DNA of 64,000 bases, from contig JAPTYO010000023.1 of the NCBI GenBank assembly GCA_036873135.1, forward strand, positions 62,001 to 126,000. Direction: 5' to 3'. Numbering within the stretch: position 1 is the first letter of the stretch; each line of letters begins with the position of its first letter. Positions 1-13,087 of the stretch are shown here, piece after piece. Below the pieces are notes generated by a model. It was given only the letters and a program-made list of their open reading frames with translations. It did no database searches and was not told the origin of the DNA. A program made the translations under genes and the position numbers. Source of the stretch: Clarkia xantiana subsp. parviflora. Its lineage: Eukaryota; Streptophyta; Magnoliopsida; Myrtales; Onagraceae.

Positions 1-2837
1 CTGAGCATAGTCATCCACCACCTTCCTCTTTTGCTCTTCCTCGGCTTTCTCCACCTTTTCCTTCGTCTTCTGTCCTACTTCCCCAGCTGCTTTTGCCACC
101 TTATTGAATGCACCGGTCACCCACGAAGCCCCAGTAAACACATACCTTCAATCATCAAAATCATCATTTACATTCATAGCTCATCTTAGATGCAGCAGCA
201 GCAGCAAGTTTAATCGAATATTTCTAGAGGGTAAAATCGATCATATCATATCATACCATACCTGTTCTTCATTATTGCAGACCCTGCACTACTGACAGTT
301 TGCTCTGCTGCTGCAAATGCAGACTTTGTTTTCTCCGATACCTGGAACTTCTGATCCACCTCCTTCACCTTGTCGCTCACAGCAGCTGTCCCCGCACTGA
401 GTTTCTCACCCACAACAGCAGTCCCGACACTGAGTTTTTCGGTCAGGCCAATCTTCTTGTCCAAGGAAGCAACCTTGGATGAGGCTGTTGAGGTCAGCTG
501 GTGTTTGTCGTCAAATGACTTGGCCTTTCCGACTGCATCTTTGCCCAGAATGAAGCCCTTGGCAACCATGCTGCTCACAACGTCCTCTGCCTTCCGCAAT
601 GCTGACTCAGCACCCCCTGGAGCTTTGTTTTCAGACTCCTGGCAGAAATAGTAGATATTATAAGACAAAAGTAGTGACTTTTGGTACTGCGATTCTGTCA
701 TGGGAACTCACTGGTGGGGCTGTGGCAGAAGGAGGCAGCTCGTATTCAGGAGCTTCGGTAATTGTAACTGACATGTCAACTATTGTCGCCCCCTGACATG
801 AGTTTCAAGTGAAAGATACACTTCTCAACACTATTTTTAAATAATATAATATTCAACCAAAGGCCATAAATAGACATATCTTCAATGAGTGAATAGGAGT
901 AAGTAAGAAGTACATCGCCATATGCTTGCTTGTTATTTAGATGGACTGGTTTGGTAAAGAAAGCCCTATTTAAAGAGATCCCAAAATAAAAATACATAAT
1001 GAACAAATTAAAGGGAGTAAAGTTTGAAAATACTGACGGAAAGAAGAGTAGCAGTTTCAGCTCCTTGTGTATCTTTGAAGGTTACAAATGCAATCTTGGA
1101 CCGCTCAGTATCACTGCAGGTCATTAAAAAATATTAAGAGGAATAAAATGACTTAAATGAGGTGTAAACAAGACCATCTAAATGAGGATTACAAACAAAC
1201 CTTCGCATCTCAACGTATACTATATCACCGGAGAATGAAAAAAACTCCTTGAGATCCCGCTCGGTTGCTCCCAGAGAAACATTGCTGACCTTAACCGTTG
1301 TCATCTACAAGGAAAGATGGGGCATATTTATAGCTAATTCCTGAATAAAAGTAGCCACACAAAAAAAGATCTTATGGTAGACATAAGACACCAAGACTTG
1401 CAAATCACCTAAAACAATTACAATCACGACTTCTAACTAGAGTAGATTAGAAATGAACCAAGAAGAGGAAAGGAAAACGTTGGTACTTCTTCCCAGAAAA
1501 TAAAACCGCCATTGCCAAACATGCAAGATGCCAGAGACACCATAAACAAAACGAAATGTGGAAACATTTTCTGCTGTAACATCCTCCACCAGAATAAAAC
1601 ATACAATGAGTTCGTTTCTTAATATCATAAAAGCCTGCATGTCTCTATGAACCAATTACACTTGTTTGTGAATATTATCATCATGGATGTTATCATGTTA
1701 GTCATAAGGATCTCATATCCAAGAAAAGAGGGTAGGTGATATAAAAGCTCATCAAACCTATACAAAAATTCCAATTATTACACGTATTAGTGGGTCCAGA
1801 GTGAAGAAACAGTAATAAAGACCAGCATGCATCCATCAGAAGATGGAAACGACAATCAGCCAATATGCAACTGAAACTAATGAGAAGTAAAGCTTTAATT
1901 AAGTTGTCCAATAAATTAAACGCATTACAGCCAATAGAATGTCTGACAAAGTAAACCCTTTAGAAGCTGTTGCCATATTGGGGGCGACCTACAAGCTCCA
2001 TATGGTTCTCTTCATTGAAGGGGCATCTATCTTACCATTTACTAAAAAGAAACAACTTAGTCTCATCTATCTTGAATTTCTTAGTTCCTTGCAAAAATCT
2101 AATGACTCTCCTCTCATGACTGTGCTCTCCGGTATCTAATATGCAAAATCAAGAAAAGCATAAGTAAGACAGGTTCTGCCATGTCTCTTCCATCACGAAG
2201 TTGCTTGTTGCCTCAGATATGAAATATATGCTCTACTAAGTCAGTAACCAATACTGAAAGAGAAATTCAAAAGTCCTATAAAGCTTATCACAAACACTTG
2301 CATAACCCTGAAATACCCAATTTGCCTATGAAATCCGAATAACCAGTTCAGTCAAAGCTTGTTTGTCATAAATCACGCAAGCTGGACAGTAGAAACAAGG
2401 TATGAAGTAATCATATAAACACAAGGTACATCCAGTAAACTCAATTAAAACTGATGGATGAAAATTAAATACACAGAATAACCTCCAATCAATCGCAAGC
2501 ACCTATTTAAAATGCAAAAGGCAAAGGAATATTCACGCAGATGACAAGATTGTGAATCAAAATAGAACAGAGACGTGATGGAAGAAGCAGGCAAAACCTC
2601 AAGCTTCTCATATTAATCGCACCAGAAGGAAAAACATCAAACAGATCTAGAAATCAGTGAATCGAACTATGGAAAATCATAAAATCAGTGAATCGAACTA
2701 AGGAAAATCGTAATAGGTACAGATGTAATGAAATGCCTGAAGATGCGGCTGCACCTAGGCTCAGTGGACCTCAGAAGAAGCAGATTCACAACTTGGAAGT
2801 AAGAGAGAGTAAAGAGATATGGAAAACTCACCGACAT
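1..2837 (-). CDS. BPA1: BPA1-like RRM protein (binding partner of ACD11), C-terminus outside the window
   Basis: Spliced minus-strand gene. Exons: 2832-2837 (only Met-Ser), 1201-1304, 1038-1113, 712-792, 262-638 and 1-145, all with GT-AG borders and matching phases; the 3' end runs off the window. The N-terminal ~80 residues form an RRM-like fold beginning TTVKVSNVSLGATERDLKEF, with the second strand motif KIAFVTFKD. The rest is Ala/Lys/Glu-rich amphipathic sequence (repeated KLSVGTAVV and KLSAGTAAV blocks), as in the BPA1 family. In Arabidopsis, BPA1 binds the lipid-transfer protein ACD11 and the family moderates cell death and defence; that role is known for the family, not shown here. The start codon is followed at once by a donor site, so the first intron (1305-2831) separates two codons from the rest. 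Identification of the family is firm; the exact paralogue is less sure. Confidence 0.88.
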
Positions 2838-2939
2838 GGCAGTTAAGTTTGTTGAACTTGTAATCGTAGTCGTAGTCCGTCGTCGTCAGTCGGTCCTTGC
2901 CTTCTAAAAAGGAATGAGTCGCAACACAGACGGAGAGGG

Positions 2940-3640
2940 GACGGATTTTACGTTTCTTTATTTTATTTATTTTCTTTATTTATTAAGCAAATGAGACTGA
3001 GAGGGGTTGGTTAATTAAGCCAAAGCGATGTCGTACTCGTAAAGATGGGTTATTCATTTCATAAATACATTTCATAATATACGAACTACGGACACCACGG
3101 ATAGTAGATATAAATTTCATGTAACTTTCTTTGTGATTAAAAGACCGAAATATTCCATAGAATAATGGTCGTTCTTTTTAATTTCTAGAGTCAGTCCACG
3201 CTATTGTTTTTTTTTTATGATTTAATTTATATATGTGTGTGAAAGTATAAACAAATTATCTATAATAATACGAGAAGAAGTAATTCAATTGAATAATGTG
3301 TAATTAGAAGAGATTTACAGCTTATAAAGATTTACATGACAATGTCGAGTTACCAAATGTAATTTAAAAAAAAAAAATCAAGATCTAATAGAAATATTTA
3401 TACAACAAAGCAGAAATATAGAGATCGCAACTGTACTATAGGCAAGTGGAGCATCCATGAAGGAGTAACACATCAGTCGTTTTTTATACACAAGATGATG
3501 ATAAGACATGGCTCCATTTCATTGACATATATAATCACAACCCTTAATTAACAACAAACTACTTACTCAATACTAGCAGCATAATTTCTTCTTCCATCCA
3601 TCAGTAAGGATGCAGTTACAAGTTGTAACCACTGCTCGCC
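2940..3640. other. Intergenic AT-rich stretch
   Basis: Separates the 5' leader of the BPA1-like gene from the 3' end of the syntaxin gene, both on the minus strand. Syntaxin 3'UTR probably occupies the last ~200 bases. No ORF, RNA gene or repeat element is clear to me. Confidence 0.5.
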
Positions 3641-3646
3641 TTTCCG

Positions 3647-6600
3647 TTAAGCTCCAAGTACCACTACCACTATAAGAAGCGCAACCGCGAATATCACCAA
3701 TAGCAAACAACTCTGCACAAACCAACCACTGATTCAATCTCATCAAACACTTAATATCTATTGTCTAGTAGTAGAAATTGATCAATGTATGCATTATAAA
3801 AGAACTAGATCGGTTTAATTATTTTAAATTTTTAAGCAGTAATAAGAACAGAAGAAGAAAATACTAGATATACTCATTTAGTACCAGTGACGAATTTGCT
3901 TTTTGAATTTTTGCGGCTTTCACAAGATGGGATGTTCCTTGTGTAACGGATACATGAGAATTCTCAACATGAGAACCGATGTCATCTGCACAATTAAACA
4001 GTAAGAAAACAAAAAGGGGCATAAATTACTAATCATTTTTATCTCCTCTTAACTCTTTTTCATGAAGATACTTACCAATCATAGCTCCCTGTTCATGGAC
4101 AAGAACGGAAAGATCTTTGAAGATCTCATTCACTTGGCCAATTTCCTTCTGGATTTCTTGAATTCCTTGCTCTCTTTCCTCAATGATAGCCTCATTGAAG
4201 GCAATGTCGTTCTCCATTTGCACAACCACCTGCCTGCCATTCAATTTACTTCCAAGATAAGCTCGTTGCACTGTTTAGTATCGATAATAATAATAATCAC
4301 AAGGAATGCCATAAGACTAGCGCGACTGTATAAGAATCAAAAGCCTAATAAGACTACCTCCCTGACCCCACCACCGGGCTTAAGATTACACCATATACAT
4401 CATTTGGGGGAAAAAATGTATCTTAGCTCTGAATCTATACAATCTTGTTCTCAGTTCAACACAAAACAAGAAACCTTTTTTTAATGTTTAGCTAATACAG
4501 ATCGTCTTACTTGAAGACAGCTGATGGGATCATCTTGAGCAAATGAAATATTCAAGTTCAATTTGTCCAGTGGCCTAACAAGTAGTGATCATCGAGTAAA
4601 CCGCATCTTAGGTACAACCAAACATAGAGTCAAAGGGGGCATGTACTAAAGGCATGCACAATGGTGTTCAGAACTATGTTTACCTTTTAGATTCAAGAAG
4701 GGCATGTTCTACTCGATCTCTATCAGCATATTTGTGAAGCTCCCCAGTTGTGTTACTGTAAAGAAAGAGTAAGAACGCAACAACATAATTAGGATTTTTT
4801 TTTTTGGCCAAAACATAATTAGGATTTAGTGGAAAGAAACTTAGATTGAAATATCAAGAGACAATGCAATACTTCACTAGCAAATAGAGGTAAAATTTAG
4901 AGATGGTATACGTGGAAGATGCTCATGTCTATTTAATACGGGAAATGAAAGCAGTGCCTAAATAATCAAAAGAATTAAAGGTTCATTGAGCCATTACGTT
5001 GAATCTACATGAGGTCGAGAAACAAAAGGCGTGTAAGCTGTTTCCCTCTCAGCAGAAAGACGTTGAGCCTTCTGGAACTCTCGTAAAATTGCCTGAAAAT
5101 CTTTCGCAAGTTTGGCATCTGCAATTTTCTTACTAGGCTGCACAAAAGGGTTATAAAAATGATCAGTACATGTAATAGTGGGAATGACATGAAGTTGAAT
5201 TTAAAAAATTTGAAGTTCAAGCAAAGAACATCAAGGATGCAGCAAATAGCAGAAAAGGCTAATTCTGCCAAATGTCAATCTTTTTGCTCAGTTTAAAGGA
5301 CCTTTCACATTAGGGTATCATGAACTATTTGAGCTACTTAAAAAAGAGTCCTGCTAGTTAAACAGGCAAGTATCGTGGGTTCTGCTAAGGAACTAACTAA
5401 TTCAAAGTAGTTACTTCACCAAAGAGACAACATAGATAACTTTATGCAACAACAAGAGCAAGACTATACTTACACCAACTCCTGCAGAATGATCAGATTC
5501 ACTTGCTTCTTTTAGTTTGGCTGTAGTATCTTTCACCAGCTTGCCAATGTGTAGCCTTGCTTTGTGACTGATAATAAAAAAAGCCATCATCAATCGCCAT
5601 CATGGTATATTCAATCGCATACAGTATTAAACACCAAAGGATATTGAGCAAAGATGAGGACTCTGGGCCTGGGCTACCTACATAACTTAAAATTCTACCA
5701 TGACCAGAGCACAAAGTATTTACACAGGGGCTAGTATTTATGACACTCATAGAACCACATTTTGGCTACCTTTTCTAAAGCTCACTTAGGATCTCAATGG
5801 AAGAGTAATAAACACACTCTATTATGCTAGTTGGGGTTCAAATGGACTTAGTCCATCTAAGAGTTACTATTTAGCTGTGGGCAACATCAAGGATGATATT
5901 TTTATGCCTCCACCAAAAATTTCAATATAAAAATAAAAACTATGCAAACATCCCAGAAAAATGGATGAGGTGACAATATCTCCTTTCTTGATCATATACA
6001 AAATCAAATCGTTGGGATAATTGGTCAAACATATCATCTAATCTCAATTTCTGGTCTGCATTTGTCTAGGCACACAATGTATTTTGTAATGGATAAGAAA
6101 CACCTCATTGTAATTGTATGTTTACCCACTTTTAGCAAACCTATTATCAGTATCTTAAACTTCTAGTCTTTTTTTTGTAATGTGAATTTCTATTCTATAA
6201 GGTGCTTCTTTTTACTATCACAATATCAGCCCGCCTGTATCACCCATGTTTTGGCACTTTTTCACTAATTCAACAGCTTAGAATCCAACATCATCATTCA
6301 TCCACTAATTCGGATTACCAAAACCTTGCAAAATTTGCACATCTATTAACCTAGCTATTTAATTCCATGGTTCCATACGAAAACAACAATTATAATAATG
6401 TTACTACCAAGGTCAGTTGACTCAGATCATTGCTAAAAGAGCTATTGCAATTCTAATAAACCTCCTAAACTAAAATTGCGGCACAACAACCATCATACAA
6501 GAGGGCAGAGTTGTAATAGAGCAAGGGTTTGTTTATTGTGGTTTTGAGGATGAACTCACAGCTTCTCGCGGAGCTCGGGATTGTCCTTGGGCGTTCCAAG

Positions 6601-6747
6601 GGTATTGACGAGCCGCTGAAACGAGGTGACGGCGGTGTTGATCTGGAAAACTCCGGCGGCCACGGCTTGCGTGGAGTCCTGGTTATCGCTAATGAAGTCG
6701 CGCCTCAAAGCGATGCTCTGGCCGGCTTCCAGATCTTGAAAGCTCAT
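3647..6747 (-). CDS. SYP22: Syntaxin of the SYP2 group (Qa-SNARE, PEP12/VAM3-like)
   Basis: Seven exons: 6560-6747, 5474-5567, 4998-5137, 4684-4755, 4076-4233, 3885-3985 and 3647-3712. They join in phase to 272 residues, the normal family length. The start MSFQDLEAG is the conserved SYP21/22 N-terminus. An N-terminal three-helix region (Habc) is followed by the SNARE motif, which includes [19 protein letters not shown] and the central glutamine layer region, then an Asn-Ser-Ser linker and a C-terminal membrane anchor ([19 protein letters not shown]). Proteins of this group act as Qa-SNAREs in fusion at the prevacuolar compartment and vacuole. An alternative reading that adds 4237-4270 to exon 5 is open but breaks the family alignment; the acceptor at 4234-4235 restores the conserved ESKRQ joint. 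SYP21 versus SYP22 cannot be decided from this sequence alone. Confidence 0.92.
4782..4827 (-). repeat. Poly(A)-tail micro-insertion in a syntaxin intron
   Basis: 'aacataattaggattt' at 4782-4797 and 4812-4827 (16 bp, perfect) encloses 14 nt, a T-run plus 'ggccaa'; on the minus strand this is 'ttggcc' followed by A8. Confidence 0.65.
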
Positions 6748-6837
6748 GTCTAGGCTGACCTAATTTAGGGAAGTTGTCGATGGTGCAGGGGGAGTTGAAG
6801 CGAATTCTGATGGAAATTGGAAGGGATTATGGAGTAC

Positions 6838-6887
6838 AGCAGCAGTCTTGGTGAAGAAGAAGGCAGCAGTCTTGGTGAAGAAGAAGG
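6838..6887 (+). repeat. 24-bp direct repeat in the syntaxin 5' leader
   Basis: Two adjacent copies of 'cagcagtcttggtgaagaag' plus 'aagg', about 90-140 bp upstream of the syntaxin ATG (minus-strand gene). Probably a slippage duplication in the leader or promoter. Confidence 0.6.
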
Positions 6888-7105
6888 CAGCAGCCGCGGT
6901 TGAATTGATAGAGTTAGAGAGCACGGAAAATAGTTTTAACGCTTTTGGATACAACCCACGTTTTTTGCAGCGGTAATGATGAAGTTTCATCAGCACGACA
7001 AATTTGCCTCGACATTCTCATAGTACGTATATAATTATATTATTATATAATTTTTTACCAAAAAAAATCGCCAATTATTTAGGCAGTACCTATAAAATAT
7101 ATTTG

Positions 7106-7732
7106 CTAGGTATAATGGAATACAACCTAAAAAATGTCTCAATTTTGCCCATGTGTCAGTTTGATTTAGAATGACAGTCCTAATTTTCACATATGTTGCT
7201 ATTTGGTGTCTCTGTCTATTTTTTGGGTTAAATTGGACGGAATCTAGTCACGTGAGTGGTTAATTTTCAAAATTCCAAAAGTACCCCCGACCAGCCAATT
7301 CCGGCTGATTTAAGGCTTAGTGTTTCGGCCAATTTCCCGGTCGATTAAGGCCAATTACGACCGATTTAGAGCTATCCCGACCGATTACGGCCGATTCCTG
7401 GTCGATTTAGGGCTATTCCGACCGATTACGGCCGATTTAGGGCTGCTCCGGCCGATTCCGACCGATTGGAGGTGGGTGGCTGGAGGTGGGTGGCCGGAGT
7501 CGTATGTGGGTGGCCGAAGTCGGGTGGGTGGCCGGATTGTCAGTTGGTTTATTTAAAAAAGGGCAAAATTGTCTTTTTAAGTAAATCTGTTAAATTTAAC
7601 CCCAAAAACTAACGGAAAATCAAATAGGCACAAAACTGAAAATTGGGACACCAAATATCAACAGTTTAAAATTGAGACACCAAACTGACACTCAGGTCAA
7701 AATCCAGACAGTTTTTAGGCTCTACTCCCTAG
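7106..7732. mobile_element. Foldback element with 'ccgattacggccgatt' loop repeats
   Basis: Inverted arms: 'cctaaaaaatgtctcaattttg...gtgtcagtttg' on the left, complement of 'caaactgacactcaggtcaaaa...gacagtttttagg' on the right; inner arms 'ggtgtctctgtctattttttgggtt' versus 'aaccccaaaaactaac'. The loop (7300-7540) is built from repeats of 'gaccgattacggccgattt' and 'ggtgggtggccgga'. An ORF through the loop (7320-7556) is a repeat artefact. Confidence 0.75.
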
Positions 7733-7789
7733 GTAAAATAATTTACATCCATGAAAAGGTATCCGGTTGGTTATGATTCAAAATTATAA

Positions 7790-8235
7790 AACGAGTTATA
7801 ATTATATTTTCAAAAGCGAACCAAATTCAAATCCCGCTAAAGATGTCGTCTTAGAAGGTATTTATCCATAACACTTCCACGACCACTCATATCGTGATCA
7901 ACCTATAAAAAGAATTAGGTGTTAGCCATGGTCCAAGAATAGTTGGATCAACTGATAAACCAAATTGCGTTTTCAAAAGCGAACCAAGTTTAAATCCCGC
8001 TAAAGACGTTGTCTTATATAGAGCTTTAACTATAACGTTTCCATCACAAAATTACGAAATTTGTCTTGTATCTTTTTTTATGTGGGTTGTCTAAAGCAGC
8101 ACATGTAACATACTTACCGTGGTCGTCCATAAGGAGTAAGGTGTTGGCCATGGTGACGAACTAAGTTCGAATTCCGCTATAATAGACACCATTTTGGGAA
8201 TAGTTTTAACTATAATGCTGCAAGTCCAAAATTGC
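7790..8235. repeat. Three degenerate direct copies of a ~170-bp repeat
   Basis: The motif 'caaaagcgaaccaa(a/g)tt(c/t)aaatcccgctaaaga' starts at about 7811 and 7974, and a weaker third copy ('gacgaactaagttcgaattccgctata') at about 8155. Each is followed by 'ttaactataac(g/t)' and 'cca(c/t)gac'-like words. The 'gttcgaatt' word resembles a SINE B box, but I see no clear A box. Confidence 0.5.
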
Positions 8236-8771
8236 AAAAAAAAAAATCTCATATAAAAAAAAGTTTTAGTCATGCATATTTTTCCATTCATATAGCTCTA
8301 ATGCATTTTGAAGCTAAAGTGATAGACCACTACAACTTATTATATAGTTAAATCGCCAAATTGCCTGTAAAATCTAAATTTTTAATAAACTTCTCCTAAT
8401 TGGCCCACTAATGTTTAATTTTTTTATAAATTTCTCCTAATACTTATTATAATTTTAAATTCTTTACTTATCTCATGAACTCTATAATTGAAATTAAGCC
8501 CCAAACATAACATCATATGATTTTATAGTCCAAGACAACCGATTGTTTTCTTTTCTTTCCAAAGTTAAACAAAAACAGGTACAACTACTATCTAATATCT
8601 ACTCCTCTCCCTAGCTTGGGGGGATAATATTCATCATAACACAATAACTAAAGTACCATCTATTATATCCAAATATACATATGCTACATTCCCTCATTTA
8701 CACAATTACAGTGTACATATAACCTAATTTGATTGATGAAGGGAATATCACAAAACAGCATTTTTTTTTTA

Positions 8772-9282
8772 GGGTTAACAAGTCTTTTGGTCCATAATAT
8801 TTGACAACTTTTGAGTTTTGGTCTATAATTTTTTTTTACCCAGTTTTAGTATCATATGTATGCATATTTTTCTAGTTTTTGTCCGACTGTTACATTCCGT
8901 CCATTTTTTCCGTTAAGAGACACGTGCAAGTCACGTGATCCACCCTAAGCTTTCAATTTTGTTCAAATTTGGGGGAATTGGCTCATAGAACTAGGTTTAT
9001 GGTGTAAATTCCCCAAATTTGACCCTTAAACCTAGTTCAATTCGCCCAAATTGAACTAGGTTTAGGGTGTCAATTCCTCCAAATTTGAACAAAATTGAAA
9101 GTTCCAAGTGGCTCACGTGACTTGCACATGTCACTTAACGGAAAAAATGGACGAAATGTAACGTTCAGACCAAAACTAGAAAAATCTGCAAATATATGGT
9201 ACTACAACTTGGCAAAAAAAAATCATCATGAACCAAAATCCAAAAGTGGTCAAACATTATTGACCAAAAGACATGTTAACCA
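8772..9282. mobile_element. Near-palindromic foldback element, Mutator-like
   Basis: The whole element folds back on itself: 'gggttaacaagtcttttggtc' on the left, 'gaccaaaagacatgttaacca' on the right; arms continue through 'ccgttaagagacacgtgcaa' versus 'ttgcacatgtcacttaacgg' to a centre near 9030. A 9-bp repeat 'tttttttta' flanks it (8763-8771 and 9283-9291), though its low complexity weakens that evidence. The ORF at 9095-9304 is an artefact of the right arm. Confidence 0.8.
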
Positions 9283-9335
9283 TTTTTTTTACCTTGTGGT
9301 ATGAAGGGACAGCACGTGTAGCATGCTCGGTTTGG

Positions 9336-12229
9336 TCAAGCACTTTTAGTATTAGAAGAAGTCAATAGGCTCATCTGTTCAGATAGATTACTCATGTCTC
9401 CAACTCCATTGTCTGTATCATTGGCCTTGGAATCACATAAGAGCACAGAAGCAGCAGATTCTACATCAGTTGGCAATGAGGGGCTATCAACAAGGAGATC
9501 AAGATCTTCCCAGATAGCAGAATAATCTATATCATCTGAGGAAACACCCTCCATCATCATATCAACACCCAAACCCGGTATTTCAGATGATAGCTCATGC
9601 ATTACAGCATCTGCCTCGACAAATTGGTCAGGACAAGATTGTACCTTTACAGAAGTCGGTGGGACCACCTCCTGAAGAGTCACTCCAGAGACACGGTTTG
9701 TCGAGCTTGCGGATGAAGACGAACCGTTGCCAAGATAGAATGTTGTACTGTCAGAAGAACTAGTGCTACTACTTTTATCAGCCTTCATCAGCTCTCTAAG
9801 CATTTTCGTGGTATCGTGGGGCTGGTACTTGATAATCTGTCCATCGAGTGGATTTTCTTGCCAAAGTCTTCGTTTCTTATTGACTTCTTCTTCACCGATG
9901 TGTCTACTGCTTTCGTTTTTCTGCTGAACAAACTGAGCCAAGAAACCGGGGCTCTGTACTGCCTTTGCCAGAAACGACATCATCTGCTGCTGTCGCTGCT
10001 CCATCCCGTGAAGGCGGTTTACCATTGTCTGCAGTTGGTTGTCAGTGCCCTGCTGCTGCTGCCTCAATCTCACGAGTTCTTGCATCAGCACATTTTTGTC
10101 CCTTTTCAGCCTCTCGATCTCTTCCTCAAGCCCAAATTTCCCGACCTCCACACAAGCTCCCACCGAGGAGGTATTGTGTGTGTTATGAGATTGTGTTGGC
10201 TGTTGATGGACTTGCTGCCCGTGCACGTGTTTTCTTCTAGTTATACCCTTCAGGAGATGCTTTTGGCCTCTTAGGAAACCCTCGTTCGCAAATTCCCAAC
10301 GGTCTGGATCAACTTTCCTGAAACCCTGTTTCACATAAAACAGGTAGCACAAACACGAGAAAACCTGAATTAATGAGGTTTATAATGTAATGAGGTCGGT
10401 ATATTCAGACTTGAAAAAACTGCAAAGTATCTCCATTATGCTACTGCTCTCATCCCAACAGAAACAATTGAGAAAATCTACTATATTAATGGAATAAGTA
10501 TAATGGAAGCACAACACCAAAACCCAACTCCAAATAACCCCAGTCAAATAATACTTCTTTTGTTACTGTTTTTTCCCCTGGAAGTAAGAAATTCCATTAA
10601 CTGAAAAGGTGTTACACAATAAAGTAAAAGACCAACAATATCAGCATAGTGAAGCCCGCACTAGATACACCAATCGGACAACACTATACATACAGATCCA
10701 TGCTAGTAAAAAAAAAATCCCGAAGCTAAATATACATTCAAGCATGCCGAGAATTTACCCATAGAAGCCTCATGCAGACATACCGGAGAAAGCAGTTCCC
10801 TTTTAACAGAGGTCTTATTTTAGAAGTACTATATAATGATGGAAATTGTCAAACGTAACACGCTTAAACAACCTGCTACTGATGCTCGACTTTTCTAGAA
10901 CAATTAGCAACAAAAAAGAGTCAGTTTAGTAGAATAGTTAACTAAATAAGCACTCTTGGATGATCCTAAAGTATGGCAACCAACTAGTCTGAAGAAAGCA
11001 ACATATCACTAATGACCAAGCATTGATCTTCAATTTCCTTCCTAAGGTTTGCTAAAAATCAAACTTTATGAAGAAATGAACACCCGCTAGATTCAAATAA
11101 GAAATGAATCTATATGACTGCAGATAGAATTCAGTAGAGTTGAAAATGCCAGCAGATAAAACTAAGACAGGACATACGGGTAGGAAGGTTAAATTCAGGT
11201 ATAGCCTAACAAACAGTGTATGAGTTCATAAATTTCCAATCAACAGTATCAAACAATTACTCGACAACATGCTCAAACTTAGCTAATCTCTTATCCTTCC
11301 TCTTATTCACCATGAATGTCCATTGTGAACAATCAAAGTTCATACTTCACATGAGTGATCATCAAAGAAAATATCCTAAAGAGAGTGTCACTTCACGAGG
11401 GATAAGTAGAAAGAGAGGTTCCATCCAATTTCCCAACATTTATGTCTGTTCAGTTCCTTCAAAACAAATGAGAACCAAACAAAGTCCTAAATATTGGCCT
11501 ATTAGTAAAATCATAACAAACAAGCCAATTCAATACATTTAAGTTTCAATATGACAATCAAGAACAGACCAAATTGGTTGAATCCATCAACTCCATTTCA
11601 AGCAGAAATCTCTCATTAAACTTTGCATCATGAAAATCTCAGATTAGCACTTCATCTGTACTAGTTGGAATCGGAACTCATGGCCAGAACACTAATCTAT
11701 TGAAAAGTGTCACCGGCCACTAAAACCTAAACCAGCTCACAACCTTTTCGAAAAATCAAATCTACAACACTACCTGAAGCAACTTAGCACTCACAACCTT
11801 CTTTCTGAATGATCTAACGCTGAATGCAATAAATAAAGCCCCCACCTAAGAGTAACTATCCACAAACAATCATCCTAATCAAAGCCCCAAGTGATGCGAT
11901 CTAAGAAATCAGCAAAGGTTCATACTTACATATGTATTCAACTGACGGACGAAGCTGGAAAAGTTATTGTGCTTGAAGTACTTGGGCAAAAGATCTCTAG
12001 CGAACTCAGGAGGATTCCACACCACGAAGCTGTTATTGGAAGGGCTCCAGGAAACAATCGGGTCTGTAGCCGGATCATCGACCATGTCATAGGTCTTGCA
12101 CAGGAAAGGAGGCGGAGCGTTGGCGTTAGACATCGGCAGGGGAGCTGCCATTGCCTTTTGCTTCGAGCCACTACTACAACCGCTGTCCCCGCCGCGAGTA
12201 GTTTCGTCCATCAGACAAATGAGAGACAC
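9336..12229 (-). CDS. HSFA1: Class A1 heat shock transcription factor
   Basis: Two exons (11930-12229 and 9336-10325) with the single intron at the conserved place inside the DNA-binding domain, after RQLNTY and before GFRKV; 429 residues. Residues ~31-125 are the winged-helix DNA-binding domain ([25 protein letters not shown]). Residues ~165-233 are the HR-A/B coiled coil with the long class A spacer. A basic nuclear localisation signal (NKKRRL) follows near residue 247. An acidic AHA activation motif ([12 protein letters not shown]) lies near residue 375, and a leucine-rich export-like motif (LSEQMSLL) is near the end. HSFA1 proteins are the master activators of the plant heat response. The protein is somewhat shorter than most HSFA1 members. 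The 1.6 kb intron carries a LINE-like tail at about 10565-10610. Confidence 0.93.
10565..10690 (-). mobile_element. Possible 3' end of an L1-type LINE in the HSF intron
   Basis: An oligo-T tract is followed by 'gtaagaaattccattaac' and then AT-rich sequence with no ORF. The same arrangement (T-run, 'gtaagaaatgccattcaatt') is present at 31110-31170. Read on the minus strand this is the usual end of plant L1 elements, a short conserved '...ttcttac' followed by poly(A). The HSF relic at 13088-13290 lacks this segment at the corresponding place, which fits an insertion. The far end is not visible to me. Confidence 0.4.
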
Positions 12230-12379
12230 AGCAGCAGGGAAATTTTAGGGTTTTGTGGGATTTGTAATGCCGACCATTGAAAGAATTCGAATGCTAGTGA
12301 GGTTGCGCGAGGGAGGGAAGGAGGGAGAGCGACAGAGAGAGAACGGCAGACGACACCGGTGGTGGTTGTCGATCAATCA

Positions 12380-13080
12380 TCACTGGTCGAAATAAATTAT
12401 TTTTTTTAGTTTATTTTATTAAATATAAATTACTGGGTTAATTAAAATATTCAACGTTTGGAATCTTGTATACCTCGAGGCTCGAATACAAAATTAGTAA
12501 AATATTTCATCTAATTTAAATAAAATTAGAAAATTGATTAAAATGACGAAATTGTTATTATTCACGGTCTATGCTCGTTCACATAGTCGTTAATATTTAA
12601 TAAGCATATACTTAACCGTAAATTATATATATTAGATGTGAGTTTTTTTTTTTTATCTCGACGTGAGGGTTTAAAATGAGTTTTTTCTACAATGTTTGTG
12701 AAGCACCATGCTTTTGTTTATTTTATTATTAAGTGGACTCACTTGTAACATATATAAAATTTTAAAAGTATGAAAAAATATAATTTTTTTTAGTTACATA
12801 TAATATTTGTATCATACTATTAATAATATCAATTTTTCTATGAGGTTCACATTTTAGCACAATAAAAAAATATAAAAAATAGTGTCACAAGCCTAATGTT
12901 TGTGGATCATAATAGAAAGACCTATTTAAAAGCAAATAGTTACCTAAAATAATACGAGTTGACAAATTGATATCCGAGATAACTTTTGTGACTTTTAAAT
13001 ACTTAAAAAGTCCAAACAATTGCACTTTTGAAGATACCTAAAAGTTAAGACTCCTCATGTACATATGAGGGATCTCAACA
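12380..13080. other. Intergenic AT-rich stretch upstream of the HSF gene
   Basis: Contains the HSF promoter. I see only AT-rich simple sequence and no ORF; the HSF relic begins directly after it. Confidence 0.4.
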
Positions 13081-13087
13081 AATCAAA

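Noticed and set aside
4237..4580. Extra syntaxin exons (4510-4577 and the extension 4237-4270)
   Set aside because: Including them would insert residues into the conserved ESKRQ joint before the SNARE motif; the acceptor at 4234-4235 gives the family sequence in phase.
9816..10274. Plus-strand ORF of 152 codons opposite the HSF exon
   Set aside because: It is antisense to the HSF coiled-coil coding region, with composition explained by that gene; no homologous protein pattern.
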